A stretch of 47,979 nucleotides of DNA from Desulfovibrio sp. (GCF_009712225.1 NZ_WASP01000007.1:19203-67181), one strand, 5' to 3'. Positions 35,087-43,931 are shown, counted from the stretch's first letter. Numbers and translations are program-made. Notes: generated by a model not told the origin, from the sequence alone.

Positions 35087-35125
35087 AAAAAGCGCCCCCC
35101 ACAGTATTGCGCGGGAGCGCTTTTT
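35087..35125 (+). terminator. Intrinsic terminator after the YkgJ-family gene
   Basis: AAAAAGCGC (35087-35095) pairs with GCGCTTTTT (35117-35125), with further C/G pairing inside. T5 closes it. It lies 27 bases after the stop. Confidence 0.85.
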
Positions 35126-35442
35126 CATATCCAGCGGTGGTCATTGAGCATTCTGACATACCAAAAAACTGGCTAATGATGGGACGATTTTCAGATAATT
35201 TTACCCTGAGCGCTGGCGCTCGTGATAAATTTCTTTTACAAATTCCAGCGAATATGTCAGAGTGACTTGGTACAGCATGTTACAAGCTGGAGAAATTTGA
35301 GAAAAATACAAAAATTTCAGACATATCTACTGACAGAACCCAGCTGTGTGTATGACGCGACACACGGCATTGCCTTAATCGGTTTGTTTGTTTGGGGCCA
35401 CGACCTCGGCCTTTGGCCGGAACAATCGTATTGGAGGAGAGT
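35126..35442 (+). promoter_or_regulatory. AT-rich regulatory region upstream of the TauE/SafE gene
   Basis: No gene is visible. TCTGACATA (35152-35160) has its exact reverse complement TATGTCAGA at 35253-35261, and a related TCAGACATAT lies near 35317-35326. A separate perfect dyad, GAGCGC-TG-GCGCTC, is at 35208-35221. These are candidate regulator sites. I could not assign a clear promoter. Confidence 0.45.
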
Positions 35443-36705
35443 ATGAGTTTTGGCAGACAGGTGTATGAATTTCTGCTGAGCAGCTCCCAGGCTTACGCCA
35501 AATGGGATTTGGAAGTATCCACTTCCATTCTCAAAAACAGGAAGAAGATGCTTATTCTTCTGGCTCTTGCACTGCCCATCCTGGCAGGCTGCCTGGCCGA
35601 AGCCTATGAGTATCATGAAATGCTGGGCGGCAAGACCGCCTATGCTCCGGCGTTCTACACCAACACAATCTTTCTTGCATCTATTGCAGTGGGCCTTGCA
35701 GCCGGTCTGATCACCGGGTGTATCGGTGCTGGCGGTGGTTTTATCATCACGCCCGCCCTTATGGCCGCAGGCGTTAAGGGCATCCTGGCGGTGGGCACTG
35801 ACTTGTTCCACATTTTCGCCAAGGCCATCATGGGCACTACGGTGCACAAAAAGCTGGGCAACGTCTCCACCAAGCTGGCCATCGCCTTCCTGGTGGGCTC
35901 TGGCGTGGGTACGGTTATTGGCGGCGCCATCAACAAGGGCCTGTACAATGCCGACCCCCTGCTTTCCGAACTGTTCATCAGCACCATCTATGCCGTGCTG
36001 CTGGGCTTTTTGGGCTTTTATGCGCTGTTTGACTTCCTGAAAAGCTCGCGCGGCGGTGCCGCTGCCAATCAGGACGCACACGGCGGCAGCGCTGGCATGA
36101 CTGGCGTGGCCATGAAGCTGCAGGCTCTGGCCGTGCCCCCCATGATCAGCTTTGACGAAGACCTCGTGCCTGGCGGCCGCCGCATCTCCGGCTGGATCGT
36201 CGCCGCTGGCGGCGTTATCGTGGGCCTTCTGGCCGCCATCATGGGCGTGGGCGGCGGCTTCGTCACCTTCCCCATGTTTGTGTACATCTTCGGCGTGTCC
36301 TCCATGACCACCGTTGGTACGGACATTCTGCAGATCATCTTCACCGCCGGTTTTGCATCCATCGGCCAGTACGCCATTTACGGCTATGTGTTCTACACCC
36401 TGGCCATCGGCATGCTGCTGGGCTCGCTGCTGGGCATCCAGGTTGGCGCGTTGACCACCAAGGTGGTCAAGGGCATCCATATTCGCGGTTTTTATGCCAT
36501 CTCGATCATCGCTGGCTTTATCAACCGCGCCGCCACCCTGCCCAAGAAGCTCGTGGAGCTTGAAGTGCTGAACTGGTCGCCCAGTGTTGTGGGTATCATT
36601 GAAGACGTGGGCAACGTGGTCTTCTGGGTTGTTGTTGCCTTCTTCGGCATTTGGGTGTTCAGCAAGTTCTTCTTCAACCTCGGCAAGCTCAGAGGGGAGG
36701 CCTGA
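35443..36705 (+). CDS. TauE/SafE (TSUP) family anion exporter
   Basis: 420-residue membrane protein with two homologous halves, each carrying a Gly-rich motif and a VGTD motif: GAGGGFIITPAL with VGTDLFH, and GVGGGFVTFPMF with VGTDILQ. The family moves sulfite, sulfoacetate or related organosulfur anions. In a sulfate reducer a sulfur-oxyanion role is plausible but not proven. A ~35-residue amphipathic N-terminus precedes the first helix. A cytoplasmic linker of ~60 residues lies between the halves. GGAGGAG sits ahead of the ATG at 35443. The next gene starts 2 bases after the stop. Confidence 0.9.
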   Translation: MSFGRQVYEFLLSSSQAYAKWDLEVSTSILKNRKKMLILLALALPILAGCLAEAYEYHEMLGGKTAYAPAFYTNTIFLASIAVGLAAGLITGCIGAGGGFIITPALMAAGVKGILAVGTDLFHIFAKAIMGTTVHKKLGNVSTKLAIAFLVGSGVGTVIGGAINKGLYNADPLLSELFISTIYAVLLGFLGFYALFDFLKSSRGGAAANQDAHGGSAGMTGVAMKLQALAVPPMISFDEDLVPGGRRISGWIVAAGGVIVGLLAAIMGVGGGFVTFPMFVYIFGVSSMTTVGTDILQIIFTAGFASIGQYAIYGYVFYTLAIGMLLGSLLGIQVGALTTKVVKGIHIRGFYAISIIAGFINRAATLPKKLVELEVLNWSPSVVGIIEDVGNVVFWVVVAFFGIWVFSKFFFNLGKLRGEA

Positions 36706-36707
36706 TT

Positions 36708-37439
36708 ATGCTTATTCACGCCAAAGCCCCCTTTTTCCGGGGCAGCTTGATGCTCATTTCGTTCCTGGTTCTGTTTGTCGCTCTGCTCATGCCCATCATG
36801 CGCGACGAAAACGGCAAGCACGTAACCGGCCTGGAATACGCTGATAACGTGTTTAACGAACTTTCCAAGGGCTCCTCATACTTTATCCCCGGCGTTCGCA
36901 AAAACGTGCAGAGTGTCGATGGTAAGGTTGTGACGATTTCCGTAAAACTCAAGAAAGCCGCTCTTGCTCCTATTGCCGCCATGGCATTGCAGCAGGCCGG
37001 TGCTACCGATGTATCGGCCACCGACGGCAAGGTTACCTTTACCGGCGACCTGGGCAAGATACTTGCCTCTGTCACCGACGATGCCGATGCCCTGTACAAC
37101 AACGACACCGCCAAGGTTTCGCAGAAGTACGGCGGCGAAAACGCCCTTAAAGTGGCCGCCGCATGGTGGTACACGCTTTCGCCCAGCATCAAGGAACTGC
37201 AAAAGCAGCGCCTGATTAACGAGTCGCAGGTGGTTGACCATGTGCTGCGCCGCGCTCTGGAACCGGGTAACAACTTCTACAGTGTTACCGCGGCCAAGGT
37301 GTCCGAGCATGTGCTGCTGATGGCTGCCATGCTGGTGTTCTACGTGCTTTACACCCTGTGGTACGGCTTTGCCATCTTCGAACTGTTTGAAGGTATTGGC
37401 CTGGCCATGACCAAGTCCAAGGTTAAAAAAGAAGGCTAG
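36708..37439 (+). CDS. Bitopic membrane protein paired with the TauE/SafE gene
   Basis: 243-residue protein that I do not recognise. One N-terminal helix (about 13-29) is followed by a ~180-residue extracytoplasmic domain and a C-terminal helix (about 213-232) with a short Lys-rich tail. The soluble part contains VTISVKLKKAAL and a segment rich in small residues, with no catalytic motif visible. It starts 2 bases after the TauE/SafE stop with GAGGGGAGG upstream and ends in a shared terminator, so it is very likely an accessory subunit of that transporter. Confidence 0.82.
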   Translation: MLIHAKAPFFRGSLMLISFLVLFVALLMPIMRDENGKHVTGLEYADNVFNELSKGSSYFIPGVRKNVQSVDGKVVTISVKLKKAALAPIAAMALQQAGATDVSATDGKVTFTGDLGKILASVTDDADALYNNDTAKVSQKYGGENALKVAAAWWYTLSPSIKELQKQRLINESQVVDHVLRRALEPGNNFYSVTAAKVSEHVLLMAAMLVFYVLYTLWYGFAIFELFEGIGLAMTKSKVKKEG

Positions 37440-37531
37440 ATATAAGCCGGAGACGCACATGTCTTCCACGCCCGCGTCAGGCAATCCACATGGTGGATAG
37501 AAGATATGCCGGTTTGTTCTGGTTGGATCTT

Positions 37532-37566
37532 AAAAAGGGCCGCTTCACATGAAGCGGCCCTTTTTT
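37532..37566 (+). terminator. Intrinsic terminator of the TauE/SafE operon
   Basis: A perfect 15-bp stem (37532-37546 with 37551-37565), loop ACAT and a T6 tract lie 92 bases after the last stop. The A-rich left arm makes it bidirectional. Confidence 0.93.
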
Positions 37567-37665
37567 CTGGCGCAAGTTGGGGCTTTACCCTGCCATACCG
37601 GGCAGGTATATATTGCCTTCAAGGTCTATAAAAAAAATTATTCATTCCAGCACTTTCCAAAATCC

Positions 37666-37684
37666 GATAATGATAATCTTACAC
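37666..37684. promoter_or_regulatory. Candidate Fur box
   Basis: GATAATGATAATC is identical to the first 13 bases of the classical 19-bp Fur box, and 15 of 19 bases match overall. It lies in a strikingly AT-rich stretch upstream of the PilZ-like gene, about 110 bases before the likely promoter. A site this far upstream is not an obvious repressor position. AT-richness raises the chance of a coincidental match. Confidence 0.4.
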
Positions 37685-37773
37685 TATCGATATTAATTAC
37701 GTATCCTACTACAATATAAACATAAATTTTCCTCAAAAAATATGCTCCAATTATAGAAAATGCCAATAATTTT

Positions 37774-37800
37774 TTGACATAAAATAGCGACTTATATAAT
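37774..37800 (+). promoter_or_regulatory. Sigma-70 promoter of the PilZ-like gene
   Basis: TTGACA (37774-37779) and TATAAT (37795-37800) are both perfect consensus hexamers, with a short 15-base spacer. The start codon is at 37833. The sub-optimal spacer suggests an activator or low basal activity. Confidence 0.6.
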
Positions 37801-37832
37801 CTATATGTTCAATCTATCTGACAAGGCTAAGT

Positions 37833-38702
37833 ATGTCTTCTGACGCTTCATTCTGCCTCTGGAATTCAAACTGCCACGAGTTGCTTCTAGGCGCTCAGGA
37901 CAGTGGAGCCAACATACATCTGGAATGCTGCTTCGCTTTTAATGGCGAGCCTGCATGCATGAAACTGGAAGGCCTGTTGCGTGAAGTAAGCGGCAGGGAA
38001 GCCCAGTTCTTCGTGCGTGCAATGACACTCCACCCCCTCAACCCCAAGGCGGAGGTGGGCAACGGCACATTCTACTTCAGCATCAGACGCCAGATATCAG
38101 AAGACACCGCTGCGCGGGTTGGAGTACACGGCACCGCCAGCATACTTGAAACCGTAGTGGGGCCAGCCGGAGAGCTTGTGTACCTGGGCATGCGTTTTTC
38201 GCGCCATGTGACGGTACGGCAGTTGCGCAGCGGCAAAAGAATACCTTGGTGCGACGAATACAACCGCATGTCGAGCGTGCTGCTTGCCCCGGCGCGACCC
38301 GACACCTGCCACGACCTGCGCACCATGCTTGGCACCTACAGCAAGGAAAGCGCGCCGCACACACGCATCATTGACATTTCAGAGGGCGGTGCGTGCATCT
38401 GCATGCCAGAGGAACTGGCCATGCCCCCCTTTGGCGGCGATGCCACCTATCTGTTTTTTCTGCACCCCAACATACTGCCCGCAACGATTCCGCCCTACGT
38501 ATTTCTTGCCAAACGGGCGGGCTTTGGCAAAACGGTGGAAAGCGAAGGCGTTGCCGTGAGGTTGCGCTTTCAGGAAGAACTGGACTGGAACGCCCGCCGC
38601 ACCCGCCTGCACTGGCTCAATGTGCGTGGTGGATCCCCCCGGCTGCGCCAGTGTCTCCTGCACTACCCCGACCAGTTGCAGGATTCGGAAAATTCTGCCT
38701 GA
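37833..38702 (+). CDS. PilZ-like domain protein, candidate c-di-GMP receptor
   Basis: 289-residue soluble protein. The N-terminal ~110 residues resemble the flagellar-brake (YcgR-N) type barrel. From about residue 129, RQLRSGKRIPW and then IIDISEGGACICM (about 178-190) match the pattern of PilZ domains, a basic RxxxR-like element followed by D/N-x-S-x-x-G. The basic motif is not a perfect RxxxR, so c-di-GMP binding is likely but unproven. AAGG lies before the ATG. A diguanylate cyclase gene is 1.9 kb downstream. Confidence 0.65.
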   Translation: MSSDASFCLWNSNCHELLLGAQDSGANIHLECCFAFNGEPACMKLEGLLREVSGREAQFFVRAMTLHPLNPKAEVGNGTFYFSIRRQISEDTAARVGVHGTASILETVVGPAGELVYLGMRFSRHVTVRQLRSGKRIPWCDEYNRMSSVLLAPARPDTCHDLRTMLGTYSKESAPHTRIIDISEGGACICMPEELAMPPFGGDATYLFFLHPNILPATIPPYVFLAKRAGFGKTVESEGVAVRLRFQEELDWNARRTRLHWLNVRGGSPRLRQCLLHYPDQLQDSENSA

Positions 38703-38834
38703 AACAGGCCCTCCGGGCAGACATAATTTCCCTCAGGCTCCGCCTGTTGCAGAGTATGGCCGCAATCAGCATTATCCTGCTTGTGGCCTCTTTTTTGCAT
38801 CTTTCATGGCAACCATGCCGCTATGCGGAAAATT

Positions 38835-38852
38835 TGACCCCCCTGAGGGTCA
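38835..38852. promoter_or_regulatory. Inverted repeat before the small unknown gene
   Basis: TGACCC-N6-GGGTCA is a perfect dyad ending 20 bases before the ATG at 38873. It could be an operator overlapping the leader or a hairpin beside the ribosome site. Confidence 0.4.
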
Positions 38853-38872
38853 TCAACATAAAGGATGTCGCC

Positions 38873-39121
38873 ATGAATATTTCGGGAATCAACTCTTCAA
38901 ATTCCTTCGCCTTTCCCAGCATTGAAAAAGAAGAAACCACCGCTCCCACCGCTCAATCGCACGACGTGGTGAGCCTGAGCGCCCCCAACCTGCTGGCCGA
39001 CGACGAAGTGGACGGCGTGATGAACGACACCATGGACATGATCTCGCAAAACCCCATGAGCGCACTTTCCGTGCACAGCGGCCTGAGCGCCAGCCGGGTT
39101 GCCGCGCTGCTGAGCATGTAG
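38873..39121 (+). CDS. Small Ser/Asn-rich unknown protein
   Basis: 82-residue protein of unknown function. The N-terminus MNISGINSSNSFAF is polar and unstructured, the middle acidic (DDEVDGVMNDTMDM), and the C-terminus helical (SGLSASRVAALLSM). The style resembles small motility or export-related proteins, but I cannot name a family. The ATG at 38873 has AAAGGAT upstream. A GC-rich hairpin follows the stop. Confidence 0.6.
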   Translation: MNISGINSSNSFAFPSIEKEETTAPTAQSHDVVSLSAPNLLADDEVDGVMNDTMDMISQNPMSALSVHSGLSASRVAALLSM

Positions 39122-39137
39122 CGCTGGTGAACTTCTT

Positions 39138-39165
39138 GGCGGCACAGTTTGACACTGTCGCCGCC
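39138..39165 (+). terminator. Hairpin after the small unknown gene
   Basis: GGCGGC plus ACAGT (39138-39148) pairs with ACTGT and GCCGCC (39154-39165) with a single bulged C. It starts 17 bases after the stop. No U-tract follows, so termination is uncertain. No T-box features were seen ahead of tyrS. Confidence 0.4.
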
Positions 39166-39247
39166 TTGGGGGTATCACTTTCGGTCTACGCCGCTGCATA
39201 TTTTTTGCGCGGGCGATTATACCGAAGCCAGCACAGGGGTATGGGTG

Positions 39248-40444
39248 ATGACGGATATTGACCGCCAAATGGCCATCATCAAGCGCGGCATTGCCGAGCT
39301 TATTGACGAAAAAGAACTGCGCAAAAAGCTTGAACGCGGCACACCGCTGCGCATCAAGGTGGGTTTTGACCCCACCGCTCCCGACCTGCACCTTGGGCAC
39401 ACGGTTGTGATGCACAAGATGCGCCATTTTCAGGAGCTGGGGCACCATGTCATCTTTCTTATCGGCGACTTCACGGGCCGCATCGGCGACCCTTCCGGTC
39501 GCTCTGAAACCCGCCCGCCCCTCACCGAAGAACAGGTGCTCGCCAACGCAGAGACCTACAAAAAGCAGGTCTTCAAAATCCTTGATCCGCAAAAGACCGA
39601 GGTAGCCTTCAACTCTGCATGGCTTGGCAAAATGGACGCCACCGGCTTTATCAAGCTGGCCTCGAGCTACACCGTGGCCCGCATGATGGAGCGCGACGAC
39701 TTTGAAAAGCGTTTTCGCGAACAGCGTCCCATTTCCATCCACGAATTTTTGTACCCCCTGTGTCAGGGTTATGACTCTGTTGCTCTCAAGAGCGACGTTG
39801 AAATGGGCGGTACCGACCAGAAGTTCAACCTGCTGGTGGGCCGCACCCTTCAGGCGCACTATGGCATTGAAAGCCAGTGCATCCTGACCCTGCCCCTGCT
39901 TGAGGGTACCGATGGCGTGCGCAAGATGTCAAAATCTTACGGCAACTACATCGGTATCGATGAAGCCCCCTCGCAGATTTTCGGCAAGGTCATGGCCATT
40001 TCTGACGAGCTCATGTGGCGCTATTACGAGCTGCTTTCTGCCAAAAGCCTTGAAGACATCGCAGCACTCAAGGCTTCTGTGCAGAACGGCGAGCTGCACC
40101 CCAAGGCCGCCAAGGAAAACCTGGCTCACGAAATGGTGAGCCGTTACCACAGCGAAAAAGACGCCGACGAGGCCCGCCAGGGTTTCAACGCCGTATTTGC
40201 TGGCGGCGGCGTGCCGGATGACATGCCCGAACACACTTGCGCCTGCGGCGAAGACAGCACCCCTCCGGTGTTTCTTGAAGCGGCTGGCCTTGTGAAGAGC
40301 CGTGGCGAAGCCAAGCGCCTCATGAAAGAAGGCGCGCTTTCCGTTGACGGCGAGCGCTGCGAAGACGCCATTACCCCGCTGACTGCTGGTGAATATGTGG
40401 TCAAACTGGGCAAAAAACGCTTTTTGAAACTCATCGTGCGTTAA
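39248..40444 (+). CDS. tyrS: Tyrosyl-tRNA synthetase
   Basis: 398-residue class I aminoacyl-tRNA synthetase. The HIGH-type motif is [12 protein letters not shown] near residues 45-56 and the KMSKS loop is [10 protein letters not shown] near 225-234. A C-terminal S4 RNA-binding domain spans about 335-398. The type matches the TyrS branch with an S4 domain. The ATG at 39248 has AGGGG upstream. A strong terminator follows. Confidence 0.95.
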   Translation: MTDIDRQMAIIKRGIAELIDEKELRKKLERGTPLRIKVGFDPTAPDLHLGHTVVMHKMRHFQELGHHVIFLIGDFTGRIGDPSGRSETRPPLTEEQVLANAETYKKQVFKILDPQKTEVAFNSAWLGKMDATGFIKLASSYTVARMMERDDFEKRFREQRPISIHEFLYPLCQGYDSVALKSDVEMGGTDQKFNLLVGRTLQAHYGIESQCILTLPLLEGTDGVRKMSKSYGNYIGIDEAPSQIFGKVMAISDELMWRYYELLSAKSLEDIAALKASVQNGELHPKAAKENLAHEMVSRYHSEKDADEARQGFNAVFAGGGVPDDMPEHTCACGEDSTPPVFLEAAGLVKSRGEAKRLMKEGALSVDGERCEDAITPLTAGEYVVKLGKKRFLKLIVR

Positions 40445-40466
40445 CGCGTACGCTGCAATAATCTGC

Positions 40467-40515
40467 AAAACCGTCTTTGTCTGGCCGTTTACACGGGCCG
40501 ACAAAGACGGTTTTT
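40467..40515 (+). terminator. Intrinsic terminator after tyrS
   Basis: A 15-bp perfect stem (40467-40481 with 40500-40514) with a small inner GGCC/GGCC pairing and T5. It separates tyrS from the convergent cyclase gene and could act in both directions. Confidence 0.92.
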
Positions 40516-40563
40516 GCTTTACCGGGCTGCCTTTTCGTGTTTCCGCAGCCCCAGAGGGAAGTG

Positions 40564-42450
40564 CTACGAGGCTTTGGGTGCAGTACCCTCAACCAGCCCA
40601 GGTTCAGCCAGATCTTCAGCCACGCGCACACAGTTTCTTCCGCTGTTCTTTGCCTGATACATGGCTGCATCTGCCCGCTTCATCAGGTCTAGCAGGGGAT
40701 TTTCCGCGGGGACAAACAACCCCGCCACACCTATGCTTACTGTGAAACATATCTCCACATCACCGTAGGAAACCACAAGAGCCGCCATTTTTCGGCGCAG
40801 TTGTTCAGCGATCTCCGTGGCCTGTGGCGTTGTCACGTCGGTCAGCAATATGCCAAACTCTTCGCCGCCAAGCCGCCCCACATGGTCGGGCGTACGCGTG
40901 GTTTCGTGCAATAGGGTACCCACGCGCTGCAAAACACGGTCGCCGGCATCGTGGCCGTATGTGTCGTTAATTATCTTGAAATGGTCGAGATCCATCATCA
41001 AAAATACCACATTCTGCCGGTAGCGCAGGGCGCGATCTATCTCGAGCTGCACCTTTTCCAGCAGATTACGGCGGTTATCGAGCCCGGTAAGGGCATCCGT
41101 GGTTGCCATTGAGTACAGATCCTCAATGCGCCTTTCAAGTTGCAGCTGGGTCAGCTTGAGCTCTGTGATGTCAGAGGCAATGACAAAAAATCCCTTTACC
41201 CCAAACCCGTCTGCGTCAGGTATATAGCGTGAAAGCACATAGCCGTGGCTACCGTCGGCCTTCAGGCGCTGCTGTTCAAAATGCTGGGACTCTCCAAGCA
41301 GGGTGGCATCAATGAGGGATGCGCATTTTTCATACTGCTCATCGCCCAGCAGGGTTCGCACATCAATACCCGCAATCTCCGTTTCGCTTTTGCCAAACCA
41401 GTTCCTGTACATTTTGTTGGCATAGCGGCACTTACGCTGCGAATCCCAGTACGAAACCATGATGGGTGCGTGCTCCATAAGCACGCTGATGAACTTGTCA
41501 CGCGCCTGCACGCTTTCGTGCATCTTTACCGCCGACATTTCAAACTGGTGGCGTGACCGGGCTTCAACCAGTAGCACTATGGTGGAAACAATGGCTGCCG
41601 CAAGCCAGCAAAGCACCTGAACAAGCATGTTGCCGCGCCAGCGGGCAAGTGTTTCGCTGCCGGTCATCACCGTTATGACAAGCAGCGGGCCGCCTTCAAC
41701 AAAGGGGGCCGCAACCTTACGCAGTACAAATCTCAGTTTTTCAGTGCCCATAGGAACTAAGCCGCCACCGAAAGATGCTGCATCGGTATCCATGCCACGC
41801 ATGGCAGTGACAAGTTCCTGTACTTCAGTCGTTGTAATGCGGGCAAAGGGCAGCAGCATCTTGCCCGATGCCGTGTACAGGGCTGTATCAGTTTCGTTGG
41901 AATTGAAGGCGGCATGCTGCTGCCAGTAGCCCTTGCTGAGCATAAGCGTCAGGGTAAGTGGCTCACGGTCTTCAATTTGAATGATGCGGGTAAATACGAC
42001 AGCGTCTGAAGAATTTTCCACACTGCCTATGGAGGCAATAAGGCCAGAGCTGTTTGCCAGACTTATGCTTCCCACAAGGGGGTGGCTACGGGCAAGGGCG
42101 CCAAGGAGCTCTGCCGCATGGTTTTTGTCCAGCGGCCCCGCATTATGAGCCATATGGGTATTGGAGCCCGACGGGTGCGAGAGGGCAGACTGCAAGCCAG
42201 GAGAATCCGTCCCGGTCACCAGTTCCTCCACCGCATTGATCAGCGAGGTCGCGCTGGCAAGTTCAAACTTGACAACGTTCGCGGCAATACTGTTTTCGAA
42301 TACCAGCAGCCGGGAATCGGCAGATTTGACCTGAAAGTAGTCAAAGACAACATTGGCGCAAATTACAACCGCCAGCACAGCCAACCAGCCACTGTGCACG
42401 ACCCAGTGAGAACGAGTAGCCAACATTCTGCATATGCTTGCAATTTTCAT
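40564..42450 (-). CDS. Membrane diguanylate cyclase with PAS domain
   Basis: 628-residue inner-membrane sensor enzyme that makes c-di-GMP. A first helix (about 20-38) and a second (about 276-296) enclose a periplasmic sensor of ~235 residues. A PAS domain follows (about 318-440), then a GGDEF domain with GGEEF at 528-532. The inhibitory I-site RTPD at 519-522 has the correct 5-residue spacing, so product inhibition should be intact. There is no EAL domain. It is divergent from the PFKFB-like gene. The ATG at 42450 has a weak ribosome site. Confidence 0.93.
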   Translation of the reverse strand: MKIASICRMLATRSHWVVHSGWLAVLAVVICANVVFDYFQVKSADSRLLVFENSIAANVVKFELASATSLINAVEELVTGTDSPGLQSALSHPSGSNTHMAHNAGPLDKNHAAELLGALARSHPLVGSISLANSSGLIASIGSVENSSDAVVFTRIIQIEDREPLTLTLMLSKGYWQQHAAFNSNETDTALYTASGKMLLPFARITTTEVQELVTAMRGMDTDAASFGGGLVPMGTEKLRFVLRKVAAPFVEGGPLLVITVMTGSETLARWRGNMLVQVLCWLAAAIVSTIVLLVEARSRHQFEMSAVKMHESVQARDKFISVLMEHAPIMVSYWDSQRKCRYANKMYRNWFGKSETEIAGIDVRTLLGDEQYEKCASLIDATLLGESQHFEQQRLKADGSHGYVLSRYIPDADGFGVKGFFVIASDITELKLTQLQLERRIEDLYSMATTDALTGLDNRRNLLEKVQLEIDRALRYRQNVVFLMMDLDHFKIINDTYGHDAGDRVLQRVGTLLHETTRTPDHVGRLGGEEFGILLTDVTTPQATEIAEQLRRKMAALVVSYGDVEICFTVSIGVAGLFVPAENPLLDLMKRADAAMYQAKNSGRNCVRVAEDLAEPGLVEGTAPKAS

Positions 42451-42583
42451 GGCTGTGCCCGGCTGTTATAGATGTTTGGTATATAATAGTCCCAAGCGGT
42501 TTCGCAGGCAAGCGCATCCCCCAACTGTGCCGGGATCTTTCGTTTTTCTGGCTTTTCTCCTACCATGCTGCAACGGAGGTCGT

Positions 42584-43819
42584 ATGCAAAAACTATATGT
42601 GGCCATGGTTGGTCTGCCCGCAAGGGGAAAATCCACGCTGGCAAAGCGTATCCGCGACGGGCTCATGACCGAAGGCATCTCCGCCAGGCTTTTCAACAAT
42701 GGCGACATGCGACGGGCGCTTATTGGCGCGGAATCCACCGACCCCAATTTTTACGACCCCAACAATCAAACGGGCCGCGAAGCCCGCGAAATGATCTGCA
42801 TGCGCAACATGGAGCAGGCCCGGGAATGGCTGGCCAGCGAAGGCGAGGTGGCCATTCTGGACGCTACCAACGTGAGCCGCGCCCGCAGGCACCTGATCGA
42901 AACGACGCTCACCGACCATCCGGTGCTCTTTGTGGAATGCGTCAACGAAGACCAGCTGCTGCTCAATGCCTGCATCCGCCGCAAAACCACCCTGCCGGAA
43001 TACGCCTCGTATACAGAAGAAGCGGCCCTCGCCAGCTTTATGAAGCGCATCAGCTACTACGAAACTATCTACGAACCCCTGCAGGACGAAAAATACTGGC
43101 TGCGGGTCGATTCCACCGCCAACCGCATTCTGGACGAACGTCCCTGCGAGAGTTCGCCCTACTATCCCGCCATACGCGAAATGGTTGTGAGCGTATGGAT
43201 CCAGTGCCTGTATCTGGCACGCCACGGACAAACGGAATTCAACCTGCGTGGCCGTATCGGCGGCGACCCGCCGCTCACCGCCACTGGCCGCGCACAGGCA
43301 CAGGCGCTGGCAACCCACCTGCGCGACAAGCCCATTGAATGGGTATTTACCTCAACGCGCATACGCTCGCACGAAACAGCCACGCCCCTGCTCACCGAGC
43401 GGCCCGAGGCCCACGCCATGGCCTTTAAGGAATTTGACGAAATATGGGCGGGCGACTGCGAGGGCATGCTGTACAGCGAGATTCGCGAGCGTATGCCCGA
43501 GGTGACCCTGGGCCGCAACGCCAGCAAATACACATACGCCTACCCCAATGGCGAAAGCTACGCCATGCTGCGCGAACGGGTGCAGCGCGGCCTACGGCGG
43601 GCGCTTTTTCTGGCGGGCGACGCGCCCCTGATCATTGTGGGGCATCAGGCCATCAACCGTGTGCTTCTTTCACTCTTTTTGCGGCAGCGCAATGAAGATG
43701 TGCCCTTTATCTACATTCCACAAAACCAGTATTACCACATCAGTCTTACCCCGCGCCGCAAGGTGTTCGAACGCGTTCCTTACGACGGTTCACACGGGGT
43801 TAACCTGCTGGAGCCGTAA
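42584..43819 (+). CDS. 6-phosphofructo-2-kinase/fructose-2,6-bisphosphatase-like protein
   Basis: 411-residue two-domain protein. Residues 1-200 form a P-loop kinase with MVGLPARGKS (8-17), the motif ILDATNVSRARRHLI (91-105) and NNGDMRR. Residues 205-411 form a histidine phosphatase with LARHGQTEFNLRGRIGGD (His214), AGDCEGM (Glu294), YPNGESY and VGHQAINR (His354). Motif order and wording closely follow the eukaryotic PFKFB enzymes that make and break fructose-2,6-bisphosphate. All catalytic residues of the phosphatase are present. The substrate in bacteria is uncertain, so related sugar or nucleotide kinases remain possible. AACGGAGG precedes the ATG. Confidence 0.85.
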   Translation: MQKLYVAMVGLPARGKSTLAKRIRDGLMTEGISARLFNNGDMRRALIGAESTDPNFYDPNNQTGREAREMICMRNMEQAREWLASEGEVAILDATNVSRARRHLIETTLTDHPVLFVECVNEDQLLLNACIRRKTTLPEYASYTEEAALASFMKRISYYETIYEPLQDEKYWLRVDSTANRILDERPCESSPYYPAIREMVVSVWIQCLYLARHGQTEFNLRGRIGGDPPLTATGRAQAQALATHLRDKPIEWVFTSTRIRSHETATPLLTERPEAHAMAFKEFDEIWAGDCEGMLYSEIRERMPEVTLGRNASKYTYAYPNGESYAMLRERVQRGLRRALFLAGDAPLIIVGHQAINRVLLSLFLRQRNEDVPFIYIPQNQYYHISLTPRRKVFERVPYDGSHGVNLLEP

Positions 43820-43901
43820 AAAGGCCCGCGCTCCAGGCCGGATTGCGCGTCCATCAAACGCAAGCCCGTCCAGGAGCACAGGCCCTGATCCGTCATCTAT
43901 A

Positions 43902-43931
43902 GCCGGGTGGCGCCCCATGCGCGCACCCGGC
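43902..43931. terminator. Hairpin between convergent PFKFB-like and ilvN genes
   Basis: GCCGGGTG (43902-43909) pairs with CACCCGGC (43924-43931). An inner GCGC/GCGC pairing extends it. ATTTATT follows on the plus side. It is probably a shared terminator. Confidence 0.5.

Noticed and set aside
39122..39247. A T-box leader before tyrS
   Set aside because: No T-box core sequence or terminator/antiterminator pair is visible. The one hairpin looks like the end of the previous gene.
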